Source of the DNA: Variovorax sp. 679
GTDB lineage: Bacteria > Pseudomonadota > Gammaproteobacteria > Burkholderiales > Burkholderiaceae_C
Direction: 5' to 3'
DNA: 64,000 nt
NCBI RefSeq assembly: GCF_003952185.1
Contig: NZ_RXFS01000002.1
Span: 186,001-250,000, forward strand
The position numbers and the translations under genes were made by a program. The notes below the pieces were generated by a model that saw only the letters and a program-made list of their open reading frames with translations, made no database searches and was not told the origin of the DNA. Below are positions 28,559 through 38,243 of this stretch, piece by piece. The first letter of the stretch is position 1; the number at the start of each line of letters is the position of its first letter.

Positions 28559-29706
28559 GCGGCGGCCCTCGCTGCATCGGCGCGGAACGCGGGGTTGCCG
28601 CCCACCAGGTGCAGCAGGCGCTGCGCGTAGCCCTCGACGTTCGCCGGGTGCAACGGATCGAGCGACTCGAAGACGCGCATGGAGCGCGCGCGATAGTCGT
28701 CGAGCTGCCGGTCATGGCCGCGCACGGCCTGCAGCAGTTGCGCAGCGCCGGAGGCGATGTCGAAGTCGGGGTAGTAATAGCCCGCATCGCGCAGCCAGGG
28801 CGAGTTGTGCACCAGCGGATAGTTGCCGTAGAGCGCGTCGAGATAGCTGTAGTTCTGGTCGTTCTGCCACTGGTGCGAGACCACGGCGTCGGCGAACTGC
28901 ACCATGAAGCCCGCGAAGTCGTGCCGGCCGTGGAAGACCGCCTTGTGCTGGCGCACGATGTCGAGCGAGTTCGCCAGGTACAGCATGGTCGGGTGGTCCT
29001 TGAGGTGCAGGGTGTTGAGCACCTGCATCGATGTGACGGCGGACTGGTCGGCACGATAGGCCCCGTCGCAGATCAGCATGGGCACGCTGCTCGACTTCAC
29101 CACCGAGATGTTGGGCTCGAAGATCGCCACGCGAAAGCCCGGCTGCTCTGCGGTGCGCGGCGCGTAGCCGAAGCGGTGGCCCGCGGCCTCGACCTCGGCG
29201 ACGCGCTGGGCCAGGAACTGCGAAGACCACAGGTACGGCACCTCGAACACCGGGCAGCGGTGCATGGTGCGCATCATGGGCACGAAGGTGGCGTCCTTGG
29301 GCAGCAGCCACACTTCGTCGCAGCGGTCGGGCCTGCTGAAGTGGCCCTTGTCGGTGAACACGATCGGCTCGGCCAGCGCTGCGAATGGCTGGCCCACGCA
29401 ATGGAACACCACGCGGCCGCCGCATGCGCGGAAGTAGGAAAGCCATTGCACGTCGAGCGCACCGGCCATCTCGATGACCACGTCGAGCGAATCGGTCAGC
29501 TCTCGCGCCCGGCCGAAGGCCAGGCCCATGGCGGCCAGGTCGACCTGGGGCGGCATGTTCGGCTGGTCACCGGCATCGACGAGCGTGACGGATTCGACGA
29601 ACCCGATGCGTTGCAGCAGCCGGGCGAGGAACAGGACGTTCTGCCCCATGCCGTTCTCCCAGATGTTCTGGCCGGCGTGGGTGAGGACTGAAATACCGAT
29701 GCGCAT
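28555..29706 (-). CDS. DUF2827 protein, putative glycosyltransferase (copy 2)
   Basis: 383 residues starting MRIGISVLTH. The family blocks are present: IWENGMGQNVLFLARLL near residue 15, IFEPNISVVKSSSVPML in the centre, and SHQWQNDQNYSYLDALYGNY followed by PLVHNS and GYYYPDFD in the C-terminal third. It lies 98 bases downstream of the giant adhesin gene on the same strand, after a terminator hairpin, and overlaps copy 1. The pair is diverged across most of its length but keeps the same blocks, so it probably arose by duplication with different substrate specificity. A role in adhesin glycosylation is inferred from the position and fold-like pattern only. Confidence 0.75.
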   Translation of the reverse strand: MRIGISVLTHAGQNIWENGMGQNVLFLARLLQRIGFVESVTLVDAGDQPNMPPQVDLAAMGLAFGRARELTDSLDVVIEMAGALDVQWLSYFRACGGRVVFHCVGQPFAALAEPIVFTDKGHFSRPDRCDEVWLLPKDATFVPMMRTMHRCPVFEVPYLWSSQFLAQRVAEVEAAGHRFGYAPRTAEQPGFRVAIFEPNISVVKSSSVPMLICDGAYRADQSAVTSMQVLNTLHLKDHPTMLYLANSLDIVRQHKAVFHGRHDFAGFMVQFADAVVSHQWQNDQNYSYLDALYGNYPLVHNSPWLRDAGYYYPDFDIASGAAQLLQAVRGHDRQLDDYRARSMRVFESLDPLHPANVEGYAQRLLHLVGGNPAFRADAARAAA

Positions 29707-29731
29707 GGGGCGAAGTGTGTACCAAAAGAAA

Positions 29732-29760
29732 CGGCCCCCGCGCCATCAGCGCGGGAGCCG
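29732..29760 (-). terminator. Terminator after the trimeric autotransporter gene
   Basis: On the minus strand, GGCTCCCGCGC pairs with GCGCGGGGGCC around the loop TGATG and is followed by GTTTCTTTT. It stands between the adhesin stop and the DUF2827 copy 2 start, so it may attenuate rather than fully separate them. Confidence 0.65.
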
Positions 29761-29804
29761 CCTGTTCGAGGGCCGTGCGAGCGGCCTTTCAGTGGCTTAT
29801 TTCC

Positions 29805-32800
29805 TTATTTCCACTTCCAGCCGATGCCGGCGTTGATGCCCCACTCCTTGCCCGTGGTCGACAGACCCGCGCCCCAGGACATCTTGCCGTCGTCGGACAG
29901 CGCCTTGAAGGTCAGCGCCACGGCGCTGTAGCCCTTGTAGCTGCCGAAGCCCACGCCCACGGTCTTCTCGCCGGGGTACAGCGTCGGCAGGTAGGTGCCC
30001 GACATCGCGAAGGCCATGGCCGTGCCCGAGTAGGCGATGCGCGCCACGTCGCCCAACTGGCCCTGCACCTGGTTGAGCTGCTGCACGTTGACCGCATCGC
30101 CCGGCAGGATGCCCGCCGCCACGTTGCTGATGCGCGTGCCGCCCGGCGCCTGGCCATTGCCCAGCGTGATCTGGTTGTAGTTGACCGTGCCGTCCGGGTT
30201 GGTCACGTACTGCACGCTGCTGGCCTTCGATGCCGCCGAGGCCGCCTTCAGCTGCGCCACGTTGGTTGCGTCGCTGTCCGCCGTGCCTGCGGCCACGCCG
30301 GTGATCTGGCGGAACTGGCCGTTGGCCGCATCGCCCACCGACACGGCGGCCTGCGTGCTGGTGGTCGCCTTGATCGCGGCCTCCTGCTGCGCGTTCGCGC
30401 CGCCCGGCACGTAGCCGGCCACGCCCGCCGCGGTGGATGCCACCGAGCCCGAGCCCAGCGCGACGCCGCCGCTTTGCTGCACGATCGCGCCGAAGCCGAT
30501 GGCCGTGCCCTTGGAGACGTTCTGCGCCTGGCTCAGCGGCGTGCCGCCGGCATCCGCGTTGTCGCCCAGGGCCACGCCGCCGCCGCCCGCGCGGGCATTG
30601 GCACCGATGGCCTGCGAGCCCGTGGCCAGTGCCCCGGTGCCGATGGCGATCGCATTCGCACCCGTGGCCTGTGCGCCGAAGCCCACCGCCACCGCGCCGT
30701 CGGCCGTGGCCTTCGCACCGTTGCCGGCCGCGAAGGAATTGGCGCCGCTGGCCACCGACTGAGGTCCGATCGCCACGGCTTCCTGGCCGCTGGCCACCGA
30801 GTCGGCCGCCGTCGACTTGGCGTGGAAGTACTTGGTGCCGGTGTCGTAGATGTTGTTGACCGTCGTGCTCAGGCTGTTGAGGTTGACGTTGGTCGTGCTC
30901 AGGCCGGTCGAGAGGCTGCCGATGCCGCTGAACGCCGTGCTCAGGCCGCTCGACGTGGAGGTCGACAGGCTCGCCACACTGCTGTTCGTCGTGCTGAGGC
31001 CGGTCGACAGGCTGTTGATGCCGCTGGTCGCCGTGCTCAGGCCCGACGAGGTCGACGTGGACAGGCTGTCGATGCTGCTCGTGGCCGTGCTCAGGCCGGT
31101 CGAGGTCGAGGTCGACAGGCTCGCCAGGCTGCTGTTGGTCGTGCTCAAGCCCGTCGACAGGCTGCCGATGTTGCTCGTCGTGGTGCTCAGGCCGGTGGAC
31201 AGGCTGTCGACCGTGCTCGACACCGTGCTCAGGCCGGTGGAGAGGCTGCTGATGCCGGTGGAGGTGGAAGTCGACAGGCTGTTGATGCTGCTCGTCGCAG
31301 TGCTCAGGCCCGTCGAGGTCGACGTGGACAGGCTGTCGATGCTGCTCGTGGCCGTGCTCAGCGCCGTGGAGGTGGAGGTCGACAGGCTCGCGACGTTGCT
31401 GTTCGTGGTGCTGAGACCGGTCGACAGGCTGTTGATGCTGCTGGTCGCGGTGCTCAGGCCCGTCGAGGTCGACGTGGACAGGCTGTCGATGCTGCTCGTG
31501 GCCGTGCTCAGGCCGGTCGACGTGGAGGTCGACAGGCTCGCCACACTGCTGTTCGTCGTGCTGAGGCCAGTCGACAGGCTGCTGATGCTGCTGGTCGCCG
31601 TGCTCAGGCCCGTCGAGGTCGACGTGGACAGGCTGTCGATGCTGCTCGTGGCCGTGCTCAGACCGGTCGACGTGGAAGTCGACAGGCTCGCCACACTGCT
31701 GTTCGTCGTGCTCAGCCCCGTCGACAGGCTGCTGATGCCGGTCGAGGTGGAGGTCGACAGGCTCGCGACGCTGCTGTTCGTGGTGCTGAGACCGGTCGAC
31801 AGGCTGTTGATGCTGCTCGTCGCCGTGCTCAGGCCGGTCGAGGTCGAGGTAGACAGGCTGTCGATGCTGCTGGTTGCCGTGCTCAGGCCGGTAGACGTGG
31901 AAGTCGACAAGCTCGCCACACTGCTGTTCGTCGTGCTCAGGCCGGTGGACAGGCTGTTGATGCCGGTCGACGTGGAGGTGGACAGGCTGGCGACGTTGCT
32001 GTTGGTGGTGCTCAGGCCGGTCGACAGGCTGTTGATGCTGCTGGTCGCGGTGCTCAGGCCCGTCGAGGTCGACGTGGACAGGCTGTCGATGCTGCTGGCG
32101 GTCGTGCTCAGGCCGGTGGACAGGCTCGCAACGTTGCTGTTGGTCGTGCTCAGGCCGGTCGACAGGCTGCCGATGCTGCTCGTCGCCGTGCTCAGCCCGG
32201 TCGACGTGGAAGTCGACAGGCTGGCAACGTTGCTGTTCGTCGTGCTCAAGCCCGTCGACAGGCTGCCGATGCTGCTGGTCGCGGTGCTCAGCCCGGTCGA
32301 GGTCGACGTCGACAGGCTGTCGATGCTGCTCGTCGCGGTGCTCAGGCCCGTCGAGGTCGAGGTCGACAGGCTCGCGACGTTGCTGTTGGTGGTGCTCAGG
32401 CCGGTGGACAGGCTGCCGATGCTGCTCGTCGCCGTGCTCAGGCCCGTGGAGGTCGAAGTCGACAAGCTTGCAACACTGCTGTTCGTCGTGCTCAGGCCGG
32501 TCGACAGGCTGCCGATGCCGGTCGAGGTGGAAGTCGACAGGCTTGCAACATTGCTGTTGGTCGTGCTCAGGCCGGTCGACAGGCTGCCGATGCTGCTCGT
32601 GGCCGTGCTCAGCCCGGTCGAGGTCGACGTGGACAGGCTGTCGATGCTGCTGGTTGCCGTGCTCAGGCCGGTGGAAGTCGACGTCGACAGGCTCGCGACG
32701 TTGCTGTTCGTCGTGCTCAGGCCGGTCGACAGGCTGCCGATGCTGCTCGTCGCGGTGCTCAGGCCGGTGGAGGTCGAGGTCGACAGGCTCGCGACGTTGC

Positions 32801-35800
32801 TGTTGGTCGTGCTCAGGCCGGTAGACAGGCTGCCGATGCTGCTCGTTGCCGTGCTCAGGCCGGTAGACGTGGAAGTCGACAGGCTTGCGACGCTGCTGTT
32901 GGTCGTGCTCAGGCCGGTAGACAGGCTGCCGATGCTGCTCGTCGCGGTGCTCAGGCCGGTGGAGGTCGAGGTCGACAGGCTCGCGACGTTGCTGTTGGTG
33001 GTGCTCAGGCCGGTCGACAGGCTGCCGATGCTGCTCGTTGCCGTGCTCAGGCCGGTAGACGTGGAAGTCGACAGGCTTGCGACGTTGCTGTTGGTCGTGC
33101 TCAGGCCGGTGGACAGGCTGCCGATGCTGCTCGTCGCGGTGCTCAGGCCGGTAGACGTGGAAGTCGACAGGCTGGCGATGCTGCTGTTCGTCGTGCTGAT
33201 GCCCGTCGACAGGCTGTTGATGGCGCTCGTCGAGGTGCTGAGGTTCGTCGAGAGGCTGGCAACGGTGCTGTTGGTCGTGCTCAGGCCGGTGGACAGGCTG
33301 CCGATGCCGGTCGAGGTGGAGGTCGAAAGGCTCGCGACGTTGCTGTTCGTCGTGCTCAGGCCCGTCGACAGCGAGTCGGTGACGGTCTTCACCTGCAGCA
33401 CGTTGACCGCGTCCTGGTCCGCGGTGCCGGGCGCCACGCCCGTGATCACGCGGTTGCCGACGGCCAGCTCGCCAGCGGCGGTCTGCTTGCTCGTCAGGCC
33501 GAAGGCGTCGTAGTTCGTCATCGCCGCCGCAGTGCGGCTGGCCGATGAATTCGCGCCGAGCGCCACGCTGTTGTCGCCGGTGGCAATCGCGTTCTGGCCG
33601 ATGGCCACGCTGTTGGCGCCGATGGCCTGGCTGTCCGCGCCGGTGCTGTTGGCGTGGAAGTACTTCGTGCCGGTGTTGTAGATCGAGCTGACCGACGAGC
33701 TCAGGGTGCTGAGGTTGCTGTTGGTCGTGCTCAGGCCGGTGGAGAGGCTGCCGATGCCGCTGGTCGCGGTGCTCAGGCCCGTGGAAGTCGAGGTCGACAG
33801 GCTCGCGACACTGCTGTTCGTCGAGCTCAGGCCGGTGGACAGGCTGTTGATGCCGGTCGAGGTCGAGGTCGAGAGGCTGGCGACGTTGCTGTTCGTCGTG
33901 CTCAAGCCCGTCGACAGGCTGCCGATGCTGCTGGTCGCGGTGCTCAGGCCAGTCGAGGTCGAAGTCGACAGGCTGGAAACGGCGCTGTTCGTGGTGCTCA
34001 GGCCAGTGGACAGGCTGCCGATGCTGCTCGTCGCGGTGCTCAGGCCGGTCGACGTGGAAGTCGACAGGCTGGCCACCGCGCTGTTGGTCGTGCTCAAGCC
34101 GGTGGACAGGCTGCCGATACCGGTCGAGGTGGAAGTCGACAGGCTGGTGACAGCGCTGTTGGTCGTGCTCAGGCCGGTGGACAGGCTGGTGATGCCAGTC
34201 GACGTGGAGGTCGACAGGCTGGCGACGGCGCTGTTGGTCGTGCTCAGGCCGGTGGACAGGCTGGTGATGCCAGTCGACGTGGAGGTCGACAGGCTGGCCA
34301 CTGCGCTGTTGGTCGTGCTCAAGCCGGTGGACAGGCTAGTGATGCCAGTCGACGTGGAAGTCGACAGGCTGGCAACTGCGCTGTTGGTGGTGCTCAGGCC
34401 GGTGGACAGGCTGGTGATGCCGGTCGACGTGGAAGTCGACAGGCTGGCCACTGCGCTGTTGGTCGTGCTCAAGCCGGTGGACAGGCTGGTGATGCCGGTC
34501 GACGTGGAAGTCGACAGGCTGGCCACTGCGCTGTTGGTCGTGCTCAGGCCGGTGGACAGGCTGGTGATGCCGGTCGACGTGGAAGTCGACAGGCTGGCCA
34601 CTGCGCTGTTGGTCGTGCTCAAGCCGGTCGACAGGCTGGTGATGCCAGTCGACGTGGAGGTCGACAGGCTGGCAACTGCGCTGTTGGTAGTGCTCAGGCC
34701 GGTGGACAGGCTGGTGATGCCGGTCGACGTGGAAGTCGACAGGCTGGCAACTGCGCTGTTGGTCGTGCTCAAGCCGGTCGACAGGCTGGTGATGCCGGTC
34801 GAGGTGGAGGTCGACAGGCTGGCAACGGCGCTGTTCGTGGTGCTCAGGCCGGTAGACAGGCTGCCGATGCTGCTCGTCGCTGTGCTCAGGCCGGTCGACA
34901 GGCTGCTGATGCCGGTCGAGGTGGAAGTCGACAGGCTCGTGACAGCGCTGTTCGTCGTGCTCAGGCCGGTCGACAAGCTGCCGATGCTGCTCGTCGCCGT
35001 GCTCAGACCGGTCGACAGGCTGCTGATGCCGGTCGAGGTGGAGGTCGACAGGCTCGCGACGGCGCTGTTGGTCGTGCTCAGGCCGGTGGACAGGCTGCCG
35101 ATGCTGCTCGTCGCGGTGCTCAGACCGGTCGACAGGCTGTTGATCCGGCTGGTCGCGGTGCTCAGGCCCGTGGAAGTCGAAGTCGAAAGGCTGGTGACGG
35201 CGCTGTTGGTCGTGCTCAGGCCCGTCGACAGGCTGCCGATGCCGGTCGAGGTGGAGGTCGACAGGCTCGCGACGGCGCTGTTCGTCGTGCTCAGGCCCGA
35301 CGACAGGCTGGCGATACCGCTTGCCGAGGTGCTGAGACCGGTCGAGAGGCTGCTGACAGCACTGTTGGTCGTGCTCAGGCCGGTGGACAGGCTGCCGATG
35401 CTGCTCGTCGCCGTGCTCAGGCCGGTCGACAGGCTGCCGATGCCGGTCGAGGTGGAGGTCGACAGGCTCGTGACAGCGCTGTTGGTGGTGCTCAGGCCGG
35501 TGGACAAGCTGCCGATGCTGCTGGTCGCCGTGCTCAGCCCGGTGGACGTCGAGGTCGAAAGGCTCGTGACAGCGCTGTTGGTCGTGCTCAGGCCGGTGGA
35601 CAGGCTGCCGATGCTGCTGGTTGCCGTGCTCAGGCCGGTCGACGTGGAGGTCGACAGGCTGGCGACACTGCTGTTGGTGGTGCTCAGGCCCGTCGACAGG
35701 CTGTTGATGCGGCTGGTCGCGGTGCTCAGGCCGGTGGAGGTCGAGGTCGACAGGCTGGCAACGTTGCTGTTGGTCGTGCTCAGACCGGTCGACAGACTGC

Positions 35801-38243
35801 CGATGCTGCTCGCCGTGGTGCTCATGCCGGTGCTCAGCTGAGCCACCGTCACGGCGTCCTGGAGGGCGGAGCCATCGGCCACGTTCGTGATTCGACGCAG
35901 GGCCGAAGACGAGCCCACCGACACTTCGGACGCGGGCGCGGCCGTTCCGGTGAGGAAGCCCGTGCCGGTCGGCGCCGCCGCGCCGGTCACGCTGCCCGCG
36001 CCGATCGCGACGCTATTGGCATACGCCGCATTGGTCAACGTGCCTATGGCTACCGTGTTCGAGGCTGCGCCGAGCGCGTTGGCGCCCAGTGCGATCGCGG
36101 CATCGACCACCGTCGCGCCCGGCGGCTTGACCGTTGCGCCATTGCCGATGGCGATGCTGCGGGTCGTCCGGTCATCGGTCGCGGCGTTTCCGCCGATCGC
36201 GATGCCGGCGTTCTGGGCCGCGACGCCGATCTGGTCGGCCGATGCGCCAGTACCCAGGGCGATGCTTCCGCCCCAGCTGTTCGCGTTCGTGCCGATGGCG
36301 ATCGTGTTGACATCGGTGGAGGAGCCGATGACGGCGTTCTTGCCGATGGCGATGGAACTGTCGGCAGCCGCGCGTGCGCTGGTGCCCAGCGCGAGCGAAT
36401 CGGCGCCGGTGGCGATGGCGGTGACGCCGACGGCCACGGCATTCGCAGCCACGGCATTGGCGGTATTGCCGATGGCAATGCCGCCGGTATTGTTGGCAAC
36501 GGCGGAACGGCCGACTGCAACGCTCCTGTCGCCGACCGCATTGGAGGCCGCACCCAGAGCTGTCGACGAAGCGCCGGTCGCCTGGGCGAAGGTACCAACG
36601 GCGGTTCCCGAGCTCTGGTTGGCCTGTGCGGCGGCACCGGCCGCCACGCTGTTCGTGCCGACGGCGTTGGCGCTGTTGCCCATCGCCAGCGAGAAGTCGC
36701 CGGACGCGTTGGAGCTCTCGCCGAACGCGGTGCTTGATGAACCCGATGCCGTGCTCTTGAAGCCCACGGCCGTCGAGTTCAGGCCCTGCGCGCTCGCCGC
36801 CTGGCCATAGGCGGAGGAGCTGAGGCCGAAGGCGTTGGAGCTGATGCCGACGGCAGTGCCGAAGGTGTTGGCCCGTGCGCCCGTGCCGATGGCCACTGCA
36901 TCGGAGGCATAGGCGTTCGCCGCGCTACCGATCGCCACCGCGCCGCTGGCGGTTGCATTGGAAGCATTGCCGAGCGCGACGGCCGCATTGCCGATCGCAT
37001 TGTTGAAATTGCCGAGCGCGACGGCGCCGGTCCCGTTGGCCGTGTTGTCGGCGCCCACGGTGACCGCGCCGGTGCCGGTGGAGGTGTTCGGATCGCCGAT
37101 TGCCACTGCGCCGTTGCCGGTGGCCTTCTGGCCGCGGCCGATCGCGACCGCGCCGCCGGCGGCGGTGCTGCTGTTCGCGGTGGTGCCGCCCGAGCCGATC
37201 GCCACGTTCTGGCCCGTGGCGCCGCTGGTCACGCCATCGCCCTGGGCGATGCCGAAGGCGCCGTTGACCACGGCGCCGCGCCCGACGGCGATGCCCGAGG
37301 TGGCGGCAGCCACCACCGACGATTGCCCGCCGATCGCGATGCCGTCGACGGCCGCCGAATTGGCGACGCCGCTCAGGTTGCTGCCGACGGCGATCGAGCC
37401 CGTGTTCGACGCCAGGGTGCCATTGCCGGCCGCCAGGGAGTTCTTGCCGGACGCAACCGCGCTCACGCCGAAGGCCGTCGCGCCGTCCGCGCTGGCCGCC
37501 GTGCCGTTGTTGCCGATGGCCAGCGTGTTCTTGCCGCTGGCGGTGGTCTGGCCGCCGACGGCTGTCGAGTCCTGGCCGGTGGCCTTGGCGCTCGTGCCGA
37601 TCGCAGTCGAATCGCCCAGATTGGCAGCGGTGCCGGTCGCGTTGGCGCCCCAGCCGATCGCCAGGTTGCTGGAGCCAAGGCTGGCGGCGTTGGCGCTCGT
37701 GCCGATGGCGATCGCGTTGACGCCCTGTGCGCTGGCAGCGTTGCCCATGGCCACGCTGCTGTCGCCGACACCACGGGCATTGAAACCGACCGCAACGCTC
37801 GTGATGCCGGTGGCCTGTGCCTGATGGCCCAGCGCGGTGGCCAGCTTGTTGGCCACCGACCCCATGCCGATCGCCGTGGCGCCAGCGCCCTGGGCGGTGG
37901 TGAAGGAGCCGAACAGCGTTACACCCAGGAAATTGCCGCCATTCGCGGAACAGCCGGCAACGTTCGACCAGACGCCCGAACCGTCGATGGGATTGGCGGT
38001 TGCCCCATAGCTGGTCGTGCCGTCAGGCCCGGTGCCGCTGCCGGTCGTGCAACCCGTTGTCGGCCCGATCACGGTTGCTCGCGCCTGCGGAGCGAACCCC
38101 ACGGAGGCAATCACCAGACCGATCGCCGCCGCCACGGCAGTCACGCTCGATCCGCTTCGCTTGCCGCGCGCAGAAGTGATCTCCGAGGCGGCCACCCACG
38201 CTCCCAGGGATTCGTTCCATATGCTTCTGTAGGACTTGTTCAT
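29805..38243 (-). CDS. Giant trimeric autotransporter adhesin (YadA/Hep_Hag type)
   Basis: 2812-residue type Vc secreted adhesin. Residues 1-56 are an extended signal peptide (ESPR, starting MNKSYRSIWNESLGAWVA) ending in QARA. A YadA-like head of Hep_Hag repeats (patterns such as SVAVGFNARG and AVAIGSAANA) runs to about 790. A neck (DGSALQDAVTVAQL) leads to stalk 1 (about 803-1515), a short middle head (about 1515-1570), a second neck, stalk 2 (about 1618-2458), a third head (about 2458-2635) and the C-terminal YadA anchor (about 2700-2812) that forms the trimeric outer-membrane barrel. The stalks are built from SLSTGLSTTNS- and SLSTSTSTG-type repeats and contain almost no charged residues. 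The final residues are GWKWK, one lysine beyond the usual terminal aromatic. Three DUF2827 genes and a glycosyltransferase gene flank it. Confidence 0.95.
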   Translation of the reverse strand: MNKSYRSIWNESLGAWVAASEITSARGKRSGSSVTAVAAAIGLVIASVGFAPQARATVIGPTTGCTTGSGTGPDGTTSYGATANPIDGSGVWSNVAGCSANGGNFLGVTLFGSFTTAQGAGATAIGMGSVANKLATALGHQAQATGITSVAVGFNARGVGDSSVAMGNAASAQGVNAIAIGTSANAASLGSSNLAIGWGANATGTAANLGDSTAIGTSAKATGQDSTAVGGQTTASGKNTLAIGNNGTAASADGATAFGVSAVASGKNSLAAGNGTLASNTGSIAVGSNLSGVANSAAVDGIAIGGQSSVVAAATSGIAVGRGAVVNGAFGIAQGDGVTSGATGQNVAIGSGGTTANSSTAAGGAVAIGRGQKATGNGAVAIGDPNTSTGTGAVTVGADNTANGTGAVALGNFNNAIGNAAVALGNASNATASGAVAIGSAANAYASDAVAIGTGARANTFGTAVGISSNAFGLSSSAYGQAASAQGLNSTAVGFKSTASGSSSTAFGESSNASGDFSLAMGNSANAVGTNSVAAGAAAQANQSSGTAVGTFAQATGASSTALGAASNAVGDRSVAVGRSAVANNTGGIAIGNTANAVAANAVAVGVTAIATGADSLALGTSARAAADSSIAIGKNAVIGSSTDVNTIAIGTNANSWGGSIALGTGASADQIGVAAQNAGIAIGGNAATDDRTTRSIAIGNGATVKPPGATVVDAAIALGANALGAASNTVAIGTLTNAAYANSVAIGAGSVTGAAAPTGTGFLTGTAAPASEVSVGSSSALRRITNVADGSALQDAVTVAQLSTGMSTTASSIGSLSTGLSTTNSNVASLSTSTSTGLSTATSRINSLSTGLSTTNSSVASLSTSTSTGLSTATSSIGSLSTGLSTTNSAVTSLSTSTSTGLSTATSSIGSLSTGLSTTNSAVTSLSTSTSTGIGSLSTGLSTATSSIGSLSTGLSTTNSAVSSLSTGLSTSASGIASLSSGLSTTNSAVASLSTSTSTGIGSLSTGLSTTNSAVTSLSTSTSTGLSTATSRINSLSTGLSTATSSIGSLSTGLSTTNSAVASLSTSTSTGISSLSTGLSTATSSIGSLSTGLSTTNSAVTSLSTSTSTGISSLSTGLSTATSSIGSLSTGLSTTNSAVASLSTSTSTGITSLSTGLSTTNSAVASLSTSTSTGITSLSTGLSTTNSAVASLSTSTSTGITSLSTGLSTTNSAVASLSTSTSTGITSLSTGLSTTNSAVASLSTSTSTGITSLSTGLSTTNSAVASLSTSTSTGITSLSTGLSTTNSAVASLSTSTSTGITSLSTGLSTTNSAVASLSTSTSTGITSLSTGLSTTNSAVASLSTSTSTGITSLSTGLSTTNSAVTSLSTSTSTGIGSLSTGLSTTNSAVASLSTSTSTGLSTATSSIGSLSTGLSTTNSAVSSLSTSTSTGLSTATSSIGSLSTGLSTTNSNVASLSTSTSTGINSLSTGLSSTNSSVASLSTSTSTGLSTATSGIGSLSTGLSTTNSNLSTLSSSVSSIYNTGTKYFHANSTGADSQAIGANSVAIGQNAIATGDNSVALGANSSASRTAAAMTNYDAFGLTSKQTAAGELAVGNRVITGVAPGTADQDAVNVLQVKTVTDSLSTGLSTTNSNVASLSTSTSTGIGSLSTGLSTTNSTVASLSTNLSTSTSAINSLSTGISTTNSSIASLSTSTSTGLSTATSSIGSLSTGLSTTNSNVASLSTSTSTGLSTATSSIGSLSTGLSTTNSNVASLSTSTSTGLSTATSSIGSLSTGLSTTNSSVASLSTSTSTGLSTATSSIGSLSTGLSTTNSNVASLSTSTSTGLSTATSSIGSLSTGLSTTNSNVASLSTSTSTGLSTATSSIDSLSTSTSTGLSTATSSIGSLSTGLSTTNSNVASLSTSTSTGIGSLSTGLSTTNSSVASLSTSTSTGLSTATSSIGSLSTGLSTTNSNVASLSTSTSTGLSTATSSIDSLSTSTSTGLSTATSSIGSLSTGLSTTNSNVASLSTSTSTGLSTATSSIGSLSTGLSTTNSNVASLSTGLSTTASSIDSLSTSTSTGLSTATSSINSLSTGLSTTNSNVASLSTSTSTGINSLSTGLSTTNSSVASLSTSTSTGLSTATSSIDSLSTSTSTGLSTATSSINSLSTGLSTTNSSVASLSTSTSTGISSLSTGLSTTNSSVASLSTSTSTGLSTATSSIDSLSTSTSTGLSTATSSISSLSTGLSTTNSSVASLSTSTSTGLSTATSSIDSLSTSTSTGLSTATSSINSLSTGLSTTNSNVASLSTSTSTALSTATSSIDSLSTSTSTGLSTATSSINSLSTSTSTGISSLSTGLSTVSSTVDSLSTGLSTTTSNIGSLSTGLSTTNSSLASLSTSTSTGLSTATSSIDSLSTSTSSGLSTATSGINSLSTGLSTTNSSVASLSTSTSSGLSTAFSGIGSLSTGLSTTNVNLNSLSTTVNNIYDTGTKYFHAKSTAADSVASGQEAVAIGPQSVASGANSFAAGNGAKATADGAVAVGFGAQATGANAIAIGTGALATGSQAIGANARAGGGGVALGDNADAGGTPLSQAQNVSKGTAIGFGAIVQQSGGVALGSGSVASTAAGVAGYVPGGANAQQEAAIKATTSTQAAVSVGDAANGQFRQITGVAAGTADSDATNVAQLKAASAASKASSVQYVTNPDGTVNYNQITLGNGQAPGGTRISNVAAGILPGDAVNVQQLNQVQGQLGDVARIAYSGTAMAFAMSGTYLPTLYPGEKTVGVGFGSYKGYSAVALTFKALSDDGKMSWGAGLSTTGKEWGINAGIGWKWK
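30870..33390 (-). repeat. Adhesin stalk 2: degenerate 75/96-bp repeats
   Basis: Coding repeats of the second stalk. The main unit is 32 residues (14-residue SLSTGLSTTNSNVA plus 18-residue SLSTSTSTGLSTATSSIG, 96 bp), with 25-residue variants and inserted SIDSLSTSTST segments. DNA copies have diverged at synonymous sites, suggesting an older array than the one in stalk 1. Confidence 0.85.
34141..34815 (-). repeat. Nine tandem 75-bp repeats in adhesin stalk 1
   Basis: Nine units of exactly 75 bp, each encoding SLSTGLSTTNSAVA plus SLSTSTSTGIT (25 residues). The unit mark GATGCC recurs at 34191, 34266 and every 75 bases to 34791. Units differ only at a few bases, mostly synonymous, so the array is recent. 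Flanking repeats up to 35838 and down to 33700 are more degenerate. Confidence 0.9.

Noticed and set aside
30870..35838. CRISPR-like array
   Set aside because: Units are contiguous 75- or 96-bp coding repeats without unique spacers, in frame with the adhesin.
29715..36737. Very long open frames on the plus strand opposite the adhesin gene (1277, 887 and 1027 codons)
   Set aside because: They mirror the repeat array of the adhesin in other frames (endless Arg-Gln-Ala or Val-Leu-Arg-Pro repeats), have no start context and no domains. The minus-strand frame has signal peptide, heads, necks and anchor.
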